Shown: positions 44,425-53,029, counted from the first letter of the stretch. The stretch is 64,000 nt of DNA from Phyllobacterium phragmitis (GCF_002980495.1 NZ_PVBR01000004.1:248001-312000); one strand, 5' to 3'. Made by a program: numbers and translations. The notes: a model not told the origin generated them from the sequence alone.

Positions 44425-44835
44425 AAAACTGTCGCGCACGCGCCTCGCGGCGTCAACACGCCCGCCAGGAAAGAAAGCAGCGCATAAAGCGGAGCCGCCA
44501 GGATGTCCGAAGATTCGGACAAAGCCGGACCGGCGGCGGAGGCCAATTCGCGACCCCGCAGACCGTTAACAGCGGGACCGTAGGAGGTTCAGCATAGCGC
44601 CCGCTTCCGGGGAACCGGGACCGTTCACGCCGTGTCGAGGGGACATTATAGGGGCGCGGGAGCGCCTGCCCGTTTTCCAGTCCCGTAGGGGCCGGAGCGA
44701 AGCGGAGCAGGCGAAGCCCGAAGCGCGCAATCCAAACAGCGCTGTAGCGAGGGCGGAGGATGTGGGAAACGGGCTGACACCTTTAGGTGACAAACTCAAA
44801 TTGAAATGGCGTGCGGGAAAATCGGGTCGCCTTAG
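44425..44835. other. Non-coding stretch between two leftward genes
   Basis: Holds an 18-bp palindrome (TGTCCGAA at 44506, TTCGGACA at 44516) and GC-rich repetitive-looking sequence after it. A 77-codon open frame on the minus strand (44566-44799) has composition unlike a protein. No gene is called. Confidence 0.5.
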
Positions 44836-45993
44836 CTATTCTCGCCCCATCCGTCGGTTGTGGGCCTTGATCGCGTCCATCATGGGCCTGAGGTGTTCCA
44901 GTATCTTTTTGTCGGCTTCAGGGTCGCGCGGCGGCCTGGGCTGGTTCGCTCCATCCCGCCAGTTCGGCATAACCTTGTCATAGGCCTTCGTGACGGCGTT
45001 ATCCATGTGAACAGGAGGATAGTCGGCGTATGTAAAGCTGCCTTCGGATTTCTTTTCCTCCGCCATTTGATCGTAATAATCGGCCATCTCTGCGAGGGAC
45101 GCCTTAAGGTCTGCACCACTGATAAAAACCTGATCCTCGCGAGCGAACACAGGAAACAGATCGGCGTGCAGCTTGTCCGAGCTGGCAAAGACGCGCGTGA
45201 ACGGCAGGTACATGAAATACTCCATGTCAATTCGGTTCGACGATCGCGTTGAAATGACATGGTGGGCGACCGCCAGATAGAAAAAGACCTCAAGCCTGGC
45301 GGCATGGGCAGTATAAGGCGCAAATTCGCCGGATGGAGGCCTGCCGGATGCCTTCCATCTGGCAACCACCTCCTTCTGCAAATTGGATGGGAATCCGATG
45401 GTATCCATCCATCGCACCAGATTCGCGTAGTTCTGGTTAGGCTTGAACAGTATCCAGTTCACAAACTTCATCACCGCCTGCGGCGTATCACACGACTTGT
45501 CCCTCACGTGCTTGGTCGAAGCGATGATTTTTTGAAGATCGATAGCGGCCAGTTGATCGCGCCAGACCTTGGCGAACGCCTCCTCCATTCCCTTGAAGTC
45601 GCCGGCCTGCCAACGGTCCATCACCCGCTGCATCGGAGTCTGGTCGATATACGCGCCGAATCCGCCGCGCGGGTCTCTGATGTATTCGACACGCTCAAGA
45701 ACAGGCCGCCCGTCCAAGGGAAAAGTTGCCCCCTTGAGTTCCATCACTACCAGCGCATGGGCATCAGCATTCAGGTCGATGAAAGCGGACTCGATTTTGG
45801 ATGACAGCATTTTGACATCGCCTGCCGCCGTCCCTGTGCTGAAACCCTTTTCCTTTTTGAGGTCACCCAAGAGTTCAGCAAAGAAAACCGGGGGCACGTT
45901 CACCCGAAAGTGGTGAAATAGCCATTCTGCTTCATGAGCCGTCAGCGCCTGCAACGCTGATTTGTCGACAATTATGGAAAAGAAGTTCGGCAA
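44836..45993 (-). CDS. Putative PIN-fold protein (cargo)
   Basis: 385 aa, TTG start. An N-terminal SIIVDKSALQAL (acidic residue early), PPVFFAELLGDL (Glu) and the C-terminal DMEYFMYLPFTRVFASSDKL followed by His (Asp residues) follow the spacing of a PIN nuclease active site with a large helical insertion. This is a pattern-based suggestion, not a family match. Composition is less GC-rich than the mob genes. Stand-alone PIN proteins on islands are often toxins or defence RNases; no antitoxin-like partner is adjacent. Confidence 0.6.
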   Translation of the reverse strand: MPNFFSIIVDKSALQALTAHEAEWLFHHFRVNVPPVFFAELLGDLKKEKGFSTGTAAGDVKMLSSKIESAFIDLNADAHALVVMELKGATFPLDGRPVLERVEYIRDPRGGFGAYIDQTPMQRVMDRWQAGDFKGMEEAFAKVWRDQLAAIDLQKIIASTKHVRDKSCDTPQAVMKFVNWILFKPNQNYANLVRWMDTIGFPSNLQKEVVARWKASGRPPSGEFAPYTAHAARLEVFFYLAVAHHVISTRSSNRIDMEYFMYLPFTRVFASSDKLHADLFPVFAREDQVFISGADLKASLAEMADYYDQMAEEKKSEGSFTYADYPPVHMDNAVTKAYDKVMPNWRDGANQPRPPRDPEADKKILEHLRPMMDAIKAHNRRMGRE

Positions 45994-46069
45994 ATATTTC
46001 CCAGCCCCAACAGAAGGCGCAACGATATCGCGCTTTCGCGATTCTCAAAAGCGGGAATGGATCGCCGCA

Positions 46070-46405
46070 CTAGGCGACGATCCTGCCGTGCCGGCGGGCC
46101 TCCTCGGCATATGCCGACAGGGGTTTCGTTGCCCGGAAGTGGCGGTCGCGCTCGACCAGGAGCCGCATGGGGCCGCGAAGGGCCTGGATTTCGGCGAGGC
46201 TCGCGTAGCCGAGCTCCGGCGAGCCGTGGCCGAGGTCGCACAGCCCGAACAGGGTGTCGCCGTCGTCGGCCAGTTCGGTAAAAAGCCAGGCGGCGCTTGC
46301 GTCGGGGGTGAAGAATTTCACGACGGGCTTGTGGTCCTGTTCGCGCCGGGCGGACATGTCCGCGTTGCGGCGGAGGGCGGTGCGAAGTTCGTGAGTGAGG
46401 AGCAT
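46070..46405 (-). CDS. DUF2958 family protein
   Basis: 111 aa. MLLTHELRTALRRNADMSAR, PVVKFFTPDASAAWLFTELA, DGDTLFGLCDLGHGSPELGY and RDRHFRATKPLSAYAEEAR match the DUF2958 pattern common on conjugative and mobilizable elements. Function unknown. Its start overlaps the stop of the 67-aa gene upstream. Confidence 0.88.
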   Translation of the reverse strand: MLLTHELRTALRRNADMSARREQDHKPVVKFFTPDASAAWLFTELADDGDTLFGLCDLGHGSPELGYASLAEIQALRGPMRLLVERDRHFRATKPLSAYAEEARRHGRIVA

Positions 46406-46608
46406 TAGCGCTCCTCCTTCTTCGAGCGGATGACAAGGCGTCCGCTGATTGGCAGGGCCGAGAGGGCGACGTTGAAGCCTTCGCCGTCGCCGTGCTGCCA
46501 TGCGCAGCCGATTTTCGTCCAGAAGGCTCGATCGCCTTCGCCCTCGACCAAGAAAACGCCGTGAGACGGGGTGTTCTTCGCGGGTGCTGCTTCCTGTTTC
46601 TTTGCCAT
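46405..46608 (-). CDS. 67-aa hypothetical protein upstream of DUF2958
   Basis: MAKKQEAAPAKNTPSHGVFL, then FWTKIGCAWQHGDGEGFNVA and a LPISGRLVIR ending. The pattern recurs beside DUF736/DUF2958 genes of rhizobial mobile elements, though no characterised family is recalled with certainty. Coupled to the DUF2958 gene by an ATGA overlap. A CGGCCGC/GCGGCCG hairpin lies just upstream at 46622-46640. Confidence 0.7.
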   Translation of the reverse strand: MAKKQEAAPAKNTPSHGVFLVEGEGDRAFWTKIGCAWQHGDGEGFNVALSALPISGRLVIRSKKEER

Positions 46609-46946
46609 TTTGGCCTCCATCCGGCCGCCCTATGCGGCCGTTCTGGAAGCCGGGAACGGAAGGATTCAGGAGGAGCTAGCTGGATGCCGGAGGCACGCTT
46701 GCGCTTGTCCATAAGCGGACACTCCGACCGACGTAAAAAGGCAACAGAACGGCGCGGGAGCGGCCAGGAAGGAGGCCTATGGCAGGGAAGGCAGCACGGA
46801 GAATGCCTCACGCTGCGAGAATTACGAATCGATGGCGGGGCGAGACTGCGGCGGGAAGTCGGTAGGAAGTCGGTAGAAACGGGATTTAGGCGAAAATCCC
46901 GGCATTCAGGTCCGGGTGGTTTTTTCTGTGTTTTCAAGGGGTTAGA
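46609..46946. other. Right-end non-coding region of the element
   Basis: Contains the CGGCCGC hairpin at 46622-46640, the 23-bp arm-type repeat at 46858-46880 and a T-rich stretch before the att core. A 125-codon open frame here runs on through the tRNA and is judged spurious. Confidence 0.6.
46858..46880 (+). repeat. Putative integrase arm-type site, right
   Basis: GTCGGTAGGAAGTCGGTAGA continuing AAC; one base different from the block at 28131-28153 and in the same orientation, about 67 bp inside the att core. Confidence 0.65.
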
Positions 46947-47023
46947 TGGCGATCCCGACAGGATTCGAACCTGTGACCCTCAGATTAGGAATCTGATGCT
47001 CTATCCTACTGAGCTACGGGACC
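46947..47023 (-). tRNA. tRNA-Arg (anticodon CCT), integration target
   Basis: 77 nt including encoded CCA. Acceptor stem GGTCCCG pairs with CGGGATC (one G-U), anticodon loop TTCCTAA gives CCT, T-arm ACAGG-TTCGAAT-CCTGT. Discriminator base is G. Its 5' half is chromosomal; its 3' half from the anticodon region is supplied by the integrated element, the original 3' end having been displaced to 28002. It remains a complete cloverleaf. Confidence 0.96.
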
Positions 47024-47098
47024 ACACGAGCGACACATACTGTTTTTCGCTGCGTTAGCCAAGCCTGTAAGCGGACGAGATTTTCCCGGCGGGATGGC

Positions 47099-48262
47099 TT
47101 AGGCCGCAAGCGCGGTTTCGGCCAATGATACCCAGTAGCTGATGCCGTGCGGGATGACATCATCGTTGAAATCATAGGCGGAGTGATGAAGCCCGGCGGT
47201 GTCGCCATTGCCGATGAAGATGAAGGCGCCGGGGCGGGCTTCGAGCATATAGGAGAAATCCTCGCCGCCCATCATCGGCGCGATCGAGGTATCCACCTGG
47301 GCGTCACCCGCCACCTTGCGCGCGACGCCGGCGGCGAAATCGGTCTCGCCGTCATGGTTGAAGGTTACGGGATAATTGCGGTGGTAGTGAACGTCAATCT
47401 CGGTACCAGTACCGGCGGCGATCGCCGCTGCCTGGCTGCGGAGCCGGCTCTCGGCAAAATCGCGCATTTTGATATCGAGCGTGCGTACCGTGCCTGCCAG
47501 CTCCGCCGTTTCGGGGATGACATTATAGGCTTCGCCGGCATGGAACTTGGTAACGGAGACGACCAGCGCGTCGAGCGGATCGGCGCCGCGCGAAACGATG
47601 CTCTGCAGGAAGGTGACCAGTTGCGAACCCGCGACGATCGGATCGATCGTGCGGTGCGGCTGCGCGGCGTGGCCGCCCTTGCCTTTGATATGGATGGTGA
47701 ATTCATCGGTCGCGGCCATGATCGGGCCTTTGCGGATGGCGAATGCACCCACCGAAATACCGGGCATATTGTGCATGCCGTAGACCTCGGAAATGCCGAA
47801 GCGTTCCATCAGCCCGTCCTTCACCATGGCGAGGCCGCCGGCGCCGCCTTCCTCGGCCGGCTGGAAGATCACCGCGACCGAGCCGCTGAAATTGCGCGTC
47901 TCGCATAGATATTGCGCGGCACCGAGCAGCATGGCGGTATGGCCGTCATGGCCGCATGCATGGGCGCGGCCCCTGGTGCGGGACATCCATGGCTTGTCCG
48001 AGGTCTCGGTGATCGGCAGGGCATCCATGTCCGCCCTCAGACCGACGGTGGTGCCATCACCATGTCTGCCGCGGACGATGCCGACGACGCCGGTGCGGCC
48101 GATACCGGTCTCGATCGTGTCGCAACCGAATGCCCGCAGCTTCTCCGCGACGAAACGCGCGGTTTCATCGACATCGTAAAGCAGTTCGGGGTTCTGGTGG
48201 AGATGACGGCGCCACTCCGATACTTCCTCCTGCATTTCGACGGCGCGGTTCAACAAGGGCAT
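47099..48262 (-). CDS. M20 family amidohydrolase (hippurate hydrolase type)
   Basis: 387 aa metal-dependent N-acyl amino acid hydrolase. LRADMDALPI and HACGHDGHTAMLLGAA carry metal ligands near residues 76 and 104-118; FQPAEEGGAGG, the dimerisation domain (HAAQPHRTIDPI) and MMGGEDFSYM are all present. Substrate could be hippurate, indole-acetyl or other N-acyl amino acids. First core gene to the right of the element. Confidence 0.92.
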   Translation of the reverse strand: MPLLNRAVEMQEEVSEWRRHLHQNPELLYDVDETARFVAEKLRAFGCDTIETGIGRTGVVGIVRGRHGDGTTVGLRADMDALPITETSDKPWMSRTRGRAHACGHDGHTAMLLGAAQYLCETRNFSGSVAVIFQPAEEGGAGGLAMVKDGLMERFGISEVYGMHNMPGISVGAFAIRKGPIMAATDEFTIHIKGKGGHAAQPHRTIDPIVAGSQLVTFLQSIVSRGADPLDALVVSVTKFHAGEAYNVIPETAELAGTVRTLDIKMRDFAESRLRSQAAAIAAGTGTEIDVHYHRNYPVTFNHDGETDFAAGVARKVAGDAQVDTSIAPMMGGEDFSYMLEARPGAFIFIGNGDTAGLHHSAYDFNDDVIPHGISYWVSLAETALAA

Positions 48263-48544
48263 TTGCTATCGGCTCCAGCATGGTTATGAAAGATGACGTT
48301 ATGACGTTTCGGTGAAATGCGGCAATGGCTCTTTGCCTTTTCTCCGCCACATGAGATAGATAAGGCCATTGCTGTTCGGCGTGAAGCCCTGTTCGGCAAT
48401 GTCGCATCCATAAAGCAAGACGGCGTGCGCGCCGGGTATGGCGTGTGCCGCCATGTTTGAGGCGAACCCATATGGCTTTTCCCTCCATTGCAGGTGTGAA
48501 GCGGGGCAGGCCAAAGGGGCCTAAATTTCGAAAGTGCGAGAGAA

Positions 48545-49651
48545 ATGTCGAGACTTCTGACGATCTGGATGATGGCTGTGATGTTTGCAGGGGCGGGGCT
48601 TGCCTCCGCGACAGCCACCCCCTCCATTACGGTCGATGTCGGAACCGGTAAGGTCCTGTCGCATGAAGATGCCTTCATGCGCTGGTATCCGGCGTCGCTG
48701 ACCAAGCTGATGACGGCCTATGTGACCTTCCGGGCGCTTGCCAGCGGCCAGGTGACGCTCGATTCGCCGGTGCGCATGACGCTCAACGCTTCCAAGGAGC
48801 CACCGAGCAAGATGGGCTACAAGCCCGGCTCGGTGATGACGCTTGATACGGCGCTCAACATCATGCTGGTCAAGTCGGCCAATGATGTAGCCGTCGCGGT
48901 CGGTGAAGCCATCGGCGGCACGGAAGCCGGTTTCGTTCAGCGGATGAATGCCGAGGCGCAGCGCCTCGGCATGTTCGGCTCGCATTTCGCCAATCCGAAT
49001 GGGCTGCACGATCCCGACAATTATTCGACGGCGCGCGACCTGGCCGTGCTGGCAACGCAGATCCGCCGCGAGTTCCCGCAATATGCGCATTATTTCGCGA
49101 CCGAGGCGATCGATCCCGGCAAAGGCAAGAAGGTGCAGGCGAATTACAACATCCTGCTTGGCCGTTTCGATGGCGCGGACGGCATGAAGACCGGCTTCGT
49201 CTGCGCATCCGGCTTCAATCTGGCCGGCTCCGCCACCCGTAATGGCCGAACGATCCTGGCGGTCGTGCTGGGCGAATCCCGGCAGGAAACGCGGGCGGCA
49301 AAGGCGGCGCAACTCATCACCGACGGTTTCCGGACGAACGGCGCCGGCGCGCCGACATTGGCGACGCTGCGCCCCTACGGTACCAATCTGGCGAAGGCGA
49401 CTGATATGCGCGCGGCGCTGTGCAACAAACAGGCCATGGCTGACCGCTGGGACGGCCGGGACGTCGAAGGAAAGCTGAAGATCGATTCTCCCTATATCCA
49501 TCCGATGCGACATGAACCCAGAGCCGTTCCGGTCGGCCTCATCGCCACCGCTACCGCCGCAAAGCCGGGTTCGATCGATATTTCCCAGGTTCCCGTTCCG
49601 CTGCCGCGGCCAAACCGCGTTCCTGCGTCGACGCAGACTGCCGTGAACTGA
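48545..49651 (+). CDS. dacC: D-alanyl-D-alanine carboxypeptidase (penicillin-binding protein 5/6 type)
   Basis: 368 aa periplasmic peptidase that trims the terminal D-Ala of muropeptides. Signal peptide at the N-terminus (MSRLLTIWMMAVMFAGAGLA), then the triad motifs SLTK (about residue 51), SAN in LVKSANDVAV (about 110) and KTG in MKTGF (about 214). The C-terminal ~90 residues differ from E. coli PBP5. The last base of its stop is the first base of the G3E GTPase start. Confidence 0.93.
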   Translation: MSRLLTIWMMAVMFAGAGLASATATPSITVDVGTGKVLSHEDAFMRWYPASLTKLMTAYVTFRALASGQVTLDSPVRMTLNASKEPPSKMGYKPGSVMTLDTALNIMLVKSANDVAVAVGEAIGGTEAGFVQRMNAEAQRLGMFGSHFANPNGLHDPDNYSTARDLAVLATQIRREFPQYAHYFATEAIDPGKGKKVQANYNILLGRFDGADGMKTGFVCASGFNLAGSATRNGRTILAVVLGESRQETRAAKAAQLITDGFRTNGAGAPTLATLRPYGTNLAKATDMRAALCNKQAMADRWDGRDVEGKLKIDSPYIHPMRHEPRAVPVGLIATATAAKPGSIDISQVPVPLPRPNRVPASTQTAVN

Positions 49652-50820
49652 TGAGCCTTTCCGCCCACCCCATACCCGTCTCGGTGCTGACCGGCTTCCT
49701 CGGTTCCGGCAAGACCACGCTTTTGAACCGGCTCCTGAAAGATCCGGCGTTGAGCGATACGGCGGTGATCATCAACGAGTTCGGCGATGTCGGCATCGAT
49801 CATCTTCTGGTCGAGCAATCGAGTGAAGGCATCATCGAGCTTTCGGACGGCTGCCTGTGTTGCACGGTGCGCGGCGAACTGGTCGATACGCTGGCCGGAC
49901 TGATCGACAGGCTGCAGACCGGGCAGATCAAACGGCTGAAGCGCATCGTTATCGAAACGACGGGGCTGGCCGATCCGGCTCCCGTGCTGCAGGCGATCAT
50001 GGGGCATCCGGCATTGCTGCAGGCCTTCCGTGTCGACGGCGTCATCACCACCATAGATGCCGTCAACGGCACGGCGACGCTCGATGCGCATGAGGAAGCG
50101 GTGAAGCAAGCCGCTGTCGCCGACCGGATCATCATCACGAAGACCGATCTGCCGAACGTGCGTGCAAGCCTCGGCGACCTCCGACTCCGGCTTTCAAGCC
50201 TCAATCCGGCGGCGGATGTGATCGAAGCCAGCGATCCGCGCAGCAATTATGCGGCGTTGTTCGAGTGCGGGCTTTATAATCCGGAAACGAAGACGGCGGA
50301 TGTCCAGCGCTGGCTCAAGGCGGAAGCCTATGAGAGCCGGGAAGCCGAAGGTCACCATCATCATTTTGACCATGATCATCATGGACACGATCACGATGAG
50401 CACGATCATGGGGACCATCATCACGACGTCAATCGCCACGATGCGTCGATCCGGTCCTTTTCGCTGAAACACGACCAGCCGGTGCCGTTTTCGACCTTCG
50501 AGATGTTCATCGATCTTCTGCGCTCGACGCATGGCGAAAAGCTATTGCGGGTCAAGGGCATTATCGAGATCGCCGAAGACCCGGACCGGCCTCTGGTCAT
50601 TCATGGTGTCCAGCAGATATTCCATCCGCCGGCACGTCTGTCCGCCTGGCCGGATGGAAAACACGAGACGCGCCTGGTGATGATCACCAAGGATCTGCCG
50701 GAAAGCTATGTCAGGCAATTGTTCGATGCATTTCTGGGTCATGTCCAGATCGATACGCCGGATCGTGCGGCACTGACCGACAATCCGCTGGCGATCCCCG
50801 GCCATCCCATCGGAGCTTAG
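49651..50820 (+). CDS. G3E-family P-loop GTPase (CobW/ZigA type) with His-rich metal loop
   Basis: 389 aa. Walker A GFLGSGKTTLLNRL is near residues 14-27, INEFGDVGID, the metal-binding GCLCC motif near 68-72, ETTGLADPAP, and a TKTDLPN guanine-specificity motif. From about 233 there is a His/Asp-rich run (HHHHFDHDHHGHDHDEHDHG then more) typical of zinc or cobalt metallochaperones, followed by the CobW C-terminal domain. No zinc or cobalamin regulatory motif is seen upstream. The metal cannot be assigned. Confidence 0.92.
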   Translation: MSLSAHPIPVSVLTGFLGSGKTTLLNRLLKDPALSDTAVIINEFGDVGIDHLLVEQSSEGIIELSDGCLCCTVRGELVDTLAGLIDRLQTGQIKRLKRIVIETTGLADPAPVLQAIMGHPALLQAFRVDGVITTIDAVNGTATLDAHEEAVKQAAVADRIIITKTDLPNVRASLGDLRLRLSSLNPAADVIEASDPRSNYAALFECGLYNPETKTADVQRWLKAEAYESREAEGHHHHFDHDHHGHDHDEHDHGDHHHDVNRHDASIRSFSLKHDQPVPFSTFEMFIDLLRSTHGEKLLRVKGIIEIAEDPDRPLVIHGVQQIFHPPARLSAWPDGKHETRLVMITKDLPESYVRQLFDAFLGHVQIDTPDRAALTDNPLAIPGHPIGA

Positions 50821-51137
50821 AACGGTTCCCGTTTTGATGGAATCGTCTAGGCTTGCACCATCCTGCACCGCCGGAAATGCGGAGATGGCGAGGCATGGCA
50901 ACCTGTGACAGGCACAGGAATGACGGCAGTTTAGGTGCGGGCAGTCAATCGCAGGCGTTTCCGCCGCAGAACGGTTGCTATAGGGGGCGAAACCATCTCC
51001 ATTTCCGTCATTCCTGTGCTCGTCACAGGAATCCATGCCTCAGCGAGGCCGCTGTTGCTACGGTTGGAATATGGTGGCAACCCCCACCGTCAAGATTGAG
51101 GATCGCCTGAACGCATCGTTTCCACCTGGAAGTGAAC
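50821..51137 (+). repeat. Dispersed ~320-bp intergenic repeat, copy B
   Basis: Same element as 23234-23560, here directly after the GTPase stop. Contains the ATTCCTGTG / CACAGGAAT inverted pairs and CCATGCCTCAGCGAGGCCGC outer arm. It fills the gap before tusA; the final ~35 bp show nothing. Copies A and B share orientation in the window. Confidence 0.8.
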
Positions 51138-51174
51138 TGCTCTGAGATCGTCGTTTTTCGGGTGAAGTTCGCCA

Positions 51175-51414
51175 TCAACCCTTGCGGATCAGGAAACGGT
51201 GGCCGTTTTCAACGGTGACGGTTTCGATCAGCCGATGGCCATTCTCGGCACAGAAATGCGGCATGTCGATTGCAGCCAGGGGATCGCTGGTTTCGACCCA
51301 CAGGCAGGTGCCGGCGGGCATATCCTGCAGCTTGCGCCTGGTTTTCAGGACCGGCAGGGGGCAGTTCAGCCCCTTGAGATCATAGATCTCGATGGTTTCG
51401 TCTGTTTCGTGCAT
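51175..51414 (-). CDS. tusA: TusA-family sulfurtransferase
   Basis: 79 aa. IYDLKGLNCPLPVLKTRRKL has the CPxP active-site motif (Cys at about residue 18) of TusA/SirA, which relays persulfide sulfur for tRNA thiolation and cofactor synthesis. The ATG at 51414 is chosen over an open upstream frame because homologues begin here. Downstream of the L,D-transpeptidase gene by 25 bp. Confidence 0.93.
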   Translation of the reverse strand: MHETDETIEIYDLKGLNCPLPVLKTRRKLQDMPAGTCLWVETSDPLAAIDMPHFCAENGHRLIETVTVENGHRFLIRKG

Positions 51415-51439
51415 GGATTGTAGCGGCTTTGATGGTTCA

Positions 51440-52690
51440 TCAGCGGCCGAACGCCTTCCACCATGGCTTCTTGGCAGATGCTGCTTCAGGCTGCACCGTT
51501 TCGGGTGCAACGCCGTTTGCAGCCCGCAATTCAGGATTGGGCTGTGGCACAGGGACGGCCGCAGGCGCAACAGACAGTCCCACCGGTGTTTCTTGCGGAA
51601 CGGGAGCAGCGATCGGTTGCGGCGCCGCCTGCGCGGGCATGGCTGGTTGTCCGGCTGCAGGCGCCCTTGTCTTGGCCGTCATGATCGGGTCGATATCCGG
51701 CGCATTCGGCTTTTCGGTGGAAGCAGGCGTCAGGGACGGAGGCTCGCGCGAAACCTTCTCGCCCCGGGCGCGGGCAGCGCTCCATGCGGAAACCAGCTTG
51801 GCCTCCGCCAGGCCGGCGATGGATGGCGCCGGCGTCGGCTTGCTCGATTTTTTCCGAGCGGCGGAAAAGGCGGTCTCGAAGGTCTTCTGATAGCTCATAT
51901 AGGACATGCGCAGCGCGTCTGGCTGTCCAATGGGCGGGCAGGCGGCATCGGGGGCGATGCCCTCTTCGCCGATGGCTGTATTGTTGAAGACATAGCGCTT
52001 TTCGCAGACATCCACCTTGGGCGGAACCTTGGTGATCTCGAACAAATCGTAGCCTTCCTTCAGCATCGTCCAGAAGGGATAATTCGGGTCGTTGCGATAG
52101 CGCGCCATATTGGCCGCCGTCATGCGGAAGGGGAAAGCCTGGATCTGAAACGCCCTCTGGCCGCCCCGGAACGCATCGCGCGCGAAGGCATAGATCTGCG
52201 CCACCTGATCGTCCGTCATGGAATAGCAGCCCGATGAGGAACAGGCGCCATGCACCATCAGATGTTGACCCGAGCGGCCATTGACGCGGTCATATGCGTT
52301 GGGGAAGCCGATGTTGAATGCGAGATAATAGCTCGATTTCGGGTTCATCTGCCCCGGGCGTACGGTATAGAACCCTTCGGGCGCCTGACGGTCGCCCTCG
52401 ATGAATTTAGGCCCGAGCTTGCCCGACCATTTGCAGATATCATAGGAAGCGATGATGTCGTAGCGGCCATTATCCTTGCGCTTCCACACTTCCAGGGCGC
52501 CTTCCTCCTTGAAGATGCGCACCATGACCGGCGAAGTGGTGGTCATCCCCTTTGCCTTCATCTTGGCGACGATCTTCTGCGGCAGCGGCTTTTCCGCCTT
52601 GGGCGACAGATCGTCGAGGGACGAACCCTGGCATCCGGCCAGGAGGGCCGATGCCATGAGAGAAGCAAGGAGTGCGTTCTTGAGCTTCAT
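51440..52690 (-). CDS. L,D-transpeptidase lipoprotein (YkuD / YafK type)
   Basis: 416 aa. Lipobox LLAGCQ at residues 16-21 after a hydrophobic signal. The YkuD domain contains VMVRIFKEEGALEVWKR and the catalytic HGACSSSGCYSM with its Cys near residue 155. After about 300 the protein becomes Pro/Ala-rich and low complexity, ending KPWWKAFGR. It likely forms peptidoglycan crosslinks or attaches proteins to the wall at the outer-membrane face; the specific reaction is not resolved. Confidence 0.9.
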   Translation of the reverse strand: MKLKNALLASLMASALLAGCQGSSLDDLSPKAEKPLPQKIVAKMKAKGMTTTSPVMVRIFKEEGALEVWKRKDNGRYDIIASYDICKWSGKLGPKFIEGDRQAPEGFYTVRPGQMNPKSSYYLAFNIGFPNAYDRVNGRSGQHLMVHGACSSSGCYSMTDDQVAQIYAFARDAFRGGQRAFQIQAFPFRMTAANMARYRNDPNYPFWTMLKEGYDLFEITKVPPKVDVCEKRYVFNNTAIGEEGIAPDAACPPIGQPDALRMSYMSYQKTFETAFSAARKKSSKPTPAPSIAGLAEAKLVSAWSAARARGEKVSREPPSLTPASTEKPNAPDIDPIMTAKTRAPAAGQPAMPAQAAPQPIAAPVPQETPVGLSVAPAAVPVPQPNPELRAANGVAPETVQPEAASAKKPWWKAFGR

Positions 52691-53029
52691 TCGTTATCGA
52701 ACCTGTAAGCGGTCTTCTGCCAGTCTTGGAGCCAAGGAAACACGCATGGCCGGAATCCATGCCTAACAGCAAAATCTTTCGGTATCGTTGACAAATCACT
52801 ACCGCAATAGTGACATTTCTTCGATCACAGTGATGTCACCAGCCGTACCGATTTTTGTCAACTGTGCTGCTGAAGCGGCTCTTTTATGGCAGACGCGCAA
52901 TATATGTAGCGCATGAAGGGCCTATGCGAAACAGGGTTAAGGCTCTGTAAATCTCGGGGTAAATCTCGGGCCGGCCCGATTGTGGTCAAGCCGGAGAGCC
53001 GTCGCTTTCCACTTCCTCTGGATTTTTCT
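52691..53029. other. 339-bp gap between accA and the L,D-transpeptidase gene
   Basis: Low-coding. It holds a GGAATCCATGCCT fragment (52752) also found in the dispersed repeat, and a direct repeat GTAAATCTCGGG twice near 52949-52971. A 64-codon open frame is not convincing. Probably carries the promoter of the L,D-transpeptidase gene. Confidence 0.4.

Larger units (their letters stand above)
28002..46992. mobile_element. Integrative and mobilizable element in tRNA-Arg(CCT)
   Basis: Bounded by a 46-bp direct repeat (28002-28047 and 46947-46992, three differences) made of the 3' half of tRNA-Arg(CCT). The tyrosine integrase lies just inside the left end and the reconstituted tRNA at the right end. 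Second-order 23-bp repeats (28131 and 46858) look like integrase arm sites. The cargo has a MobQ relaxase, candidate oriT, a lone DotA/TraY protein, a gpA-like rolling-circle initiator, a trypsin-like protease, a putative PIN protein and many small unknown genes. Core chromosomal genes resume directly outside. No complete conjugation apparatus, capsid or transposase is seen. Confidence 0.9.

Noticed and set aside
44566-44799. 77-codon minus-strand frame upstream of the AT-hook-like gene
   Set aside because: No ribosome site, composition rich in Ser/Arg/Pro, no support.
46684-47058. Open frame containing DPDRIRTCDPQIRNLMLYPT across the tRNA
   Set aside because: This is the well-known spurious translation of the antisense of tRNA-Arg; the tRNA explains the sequence.
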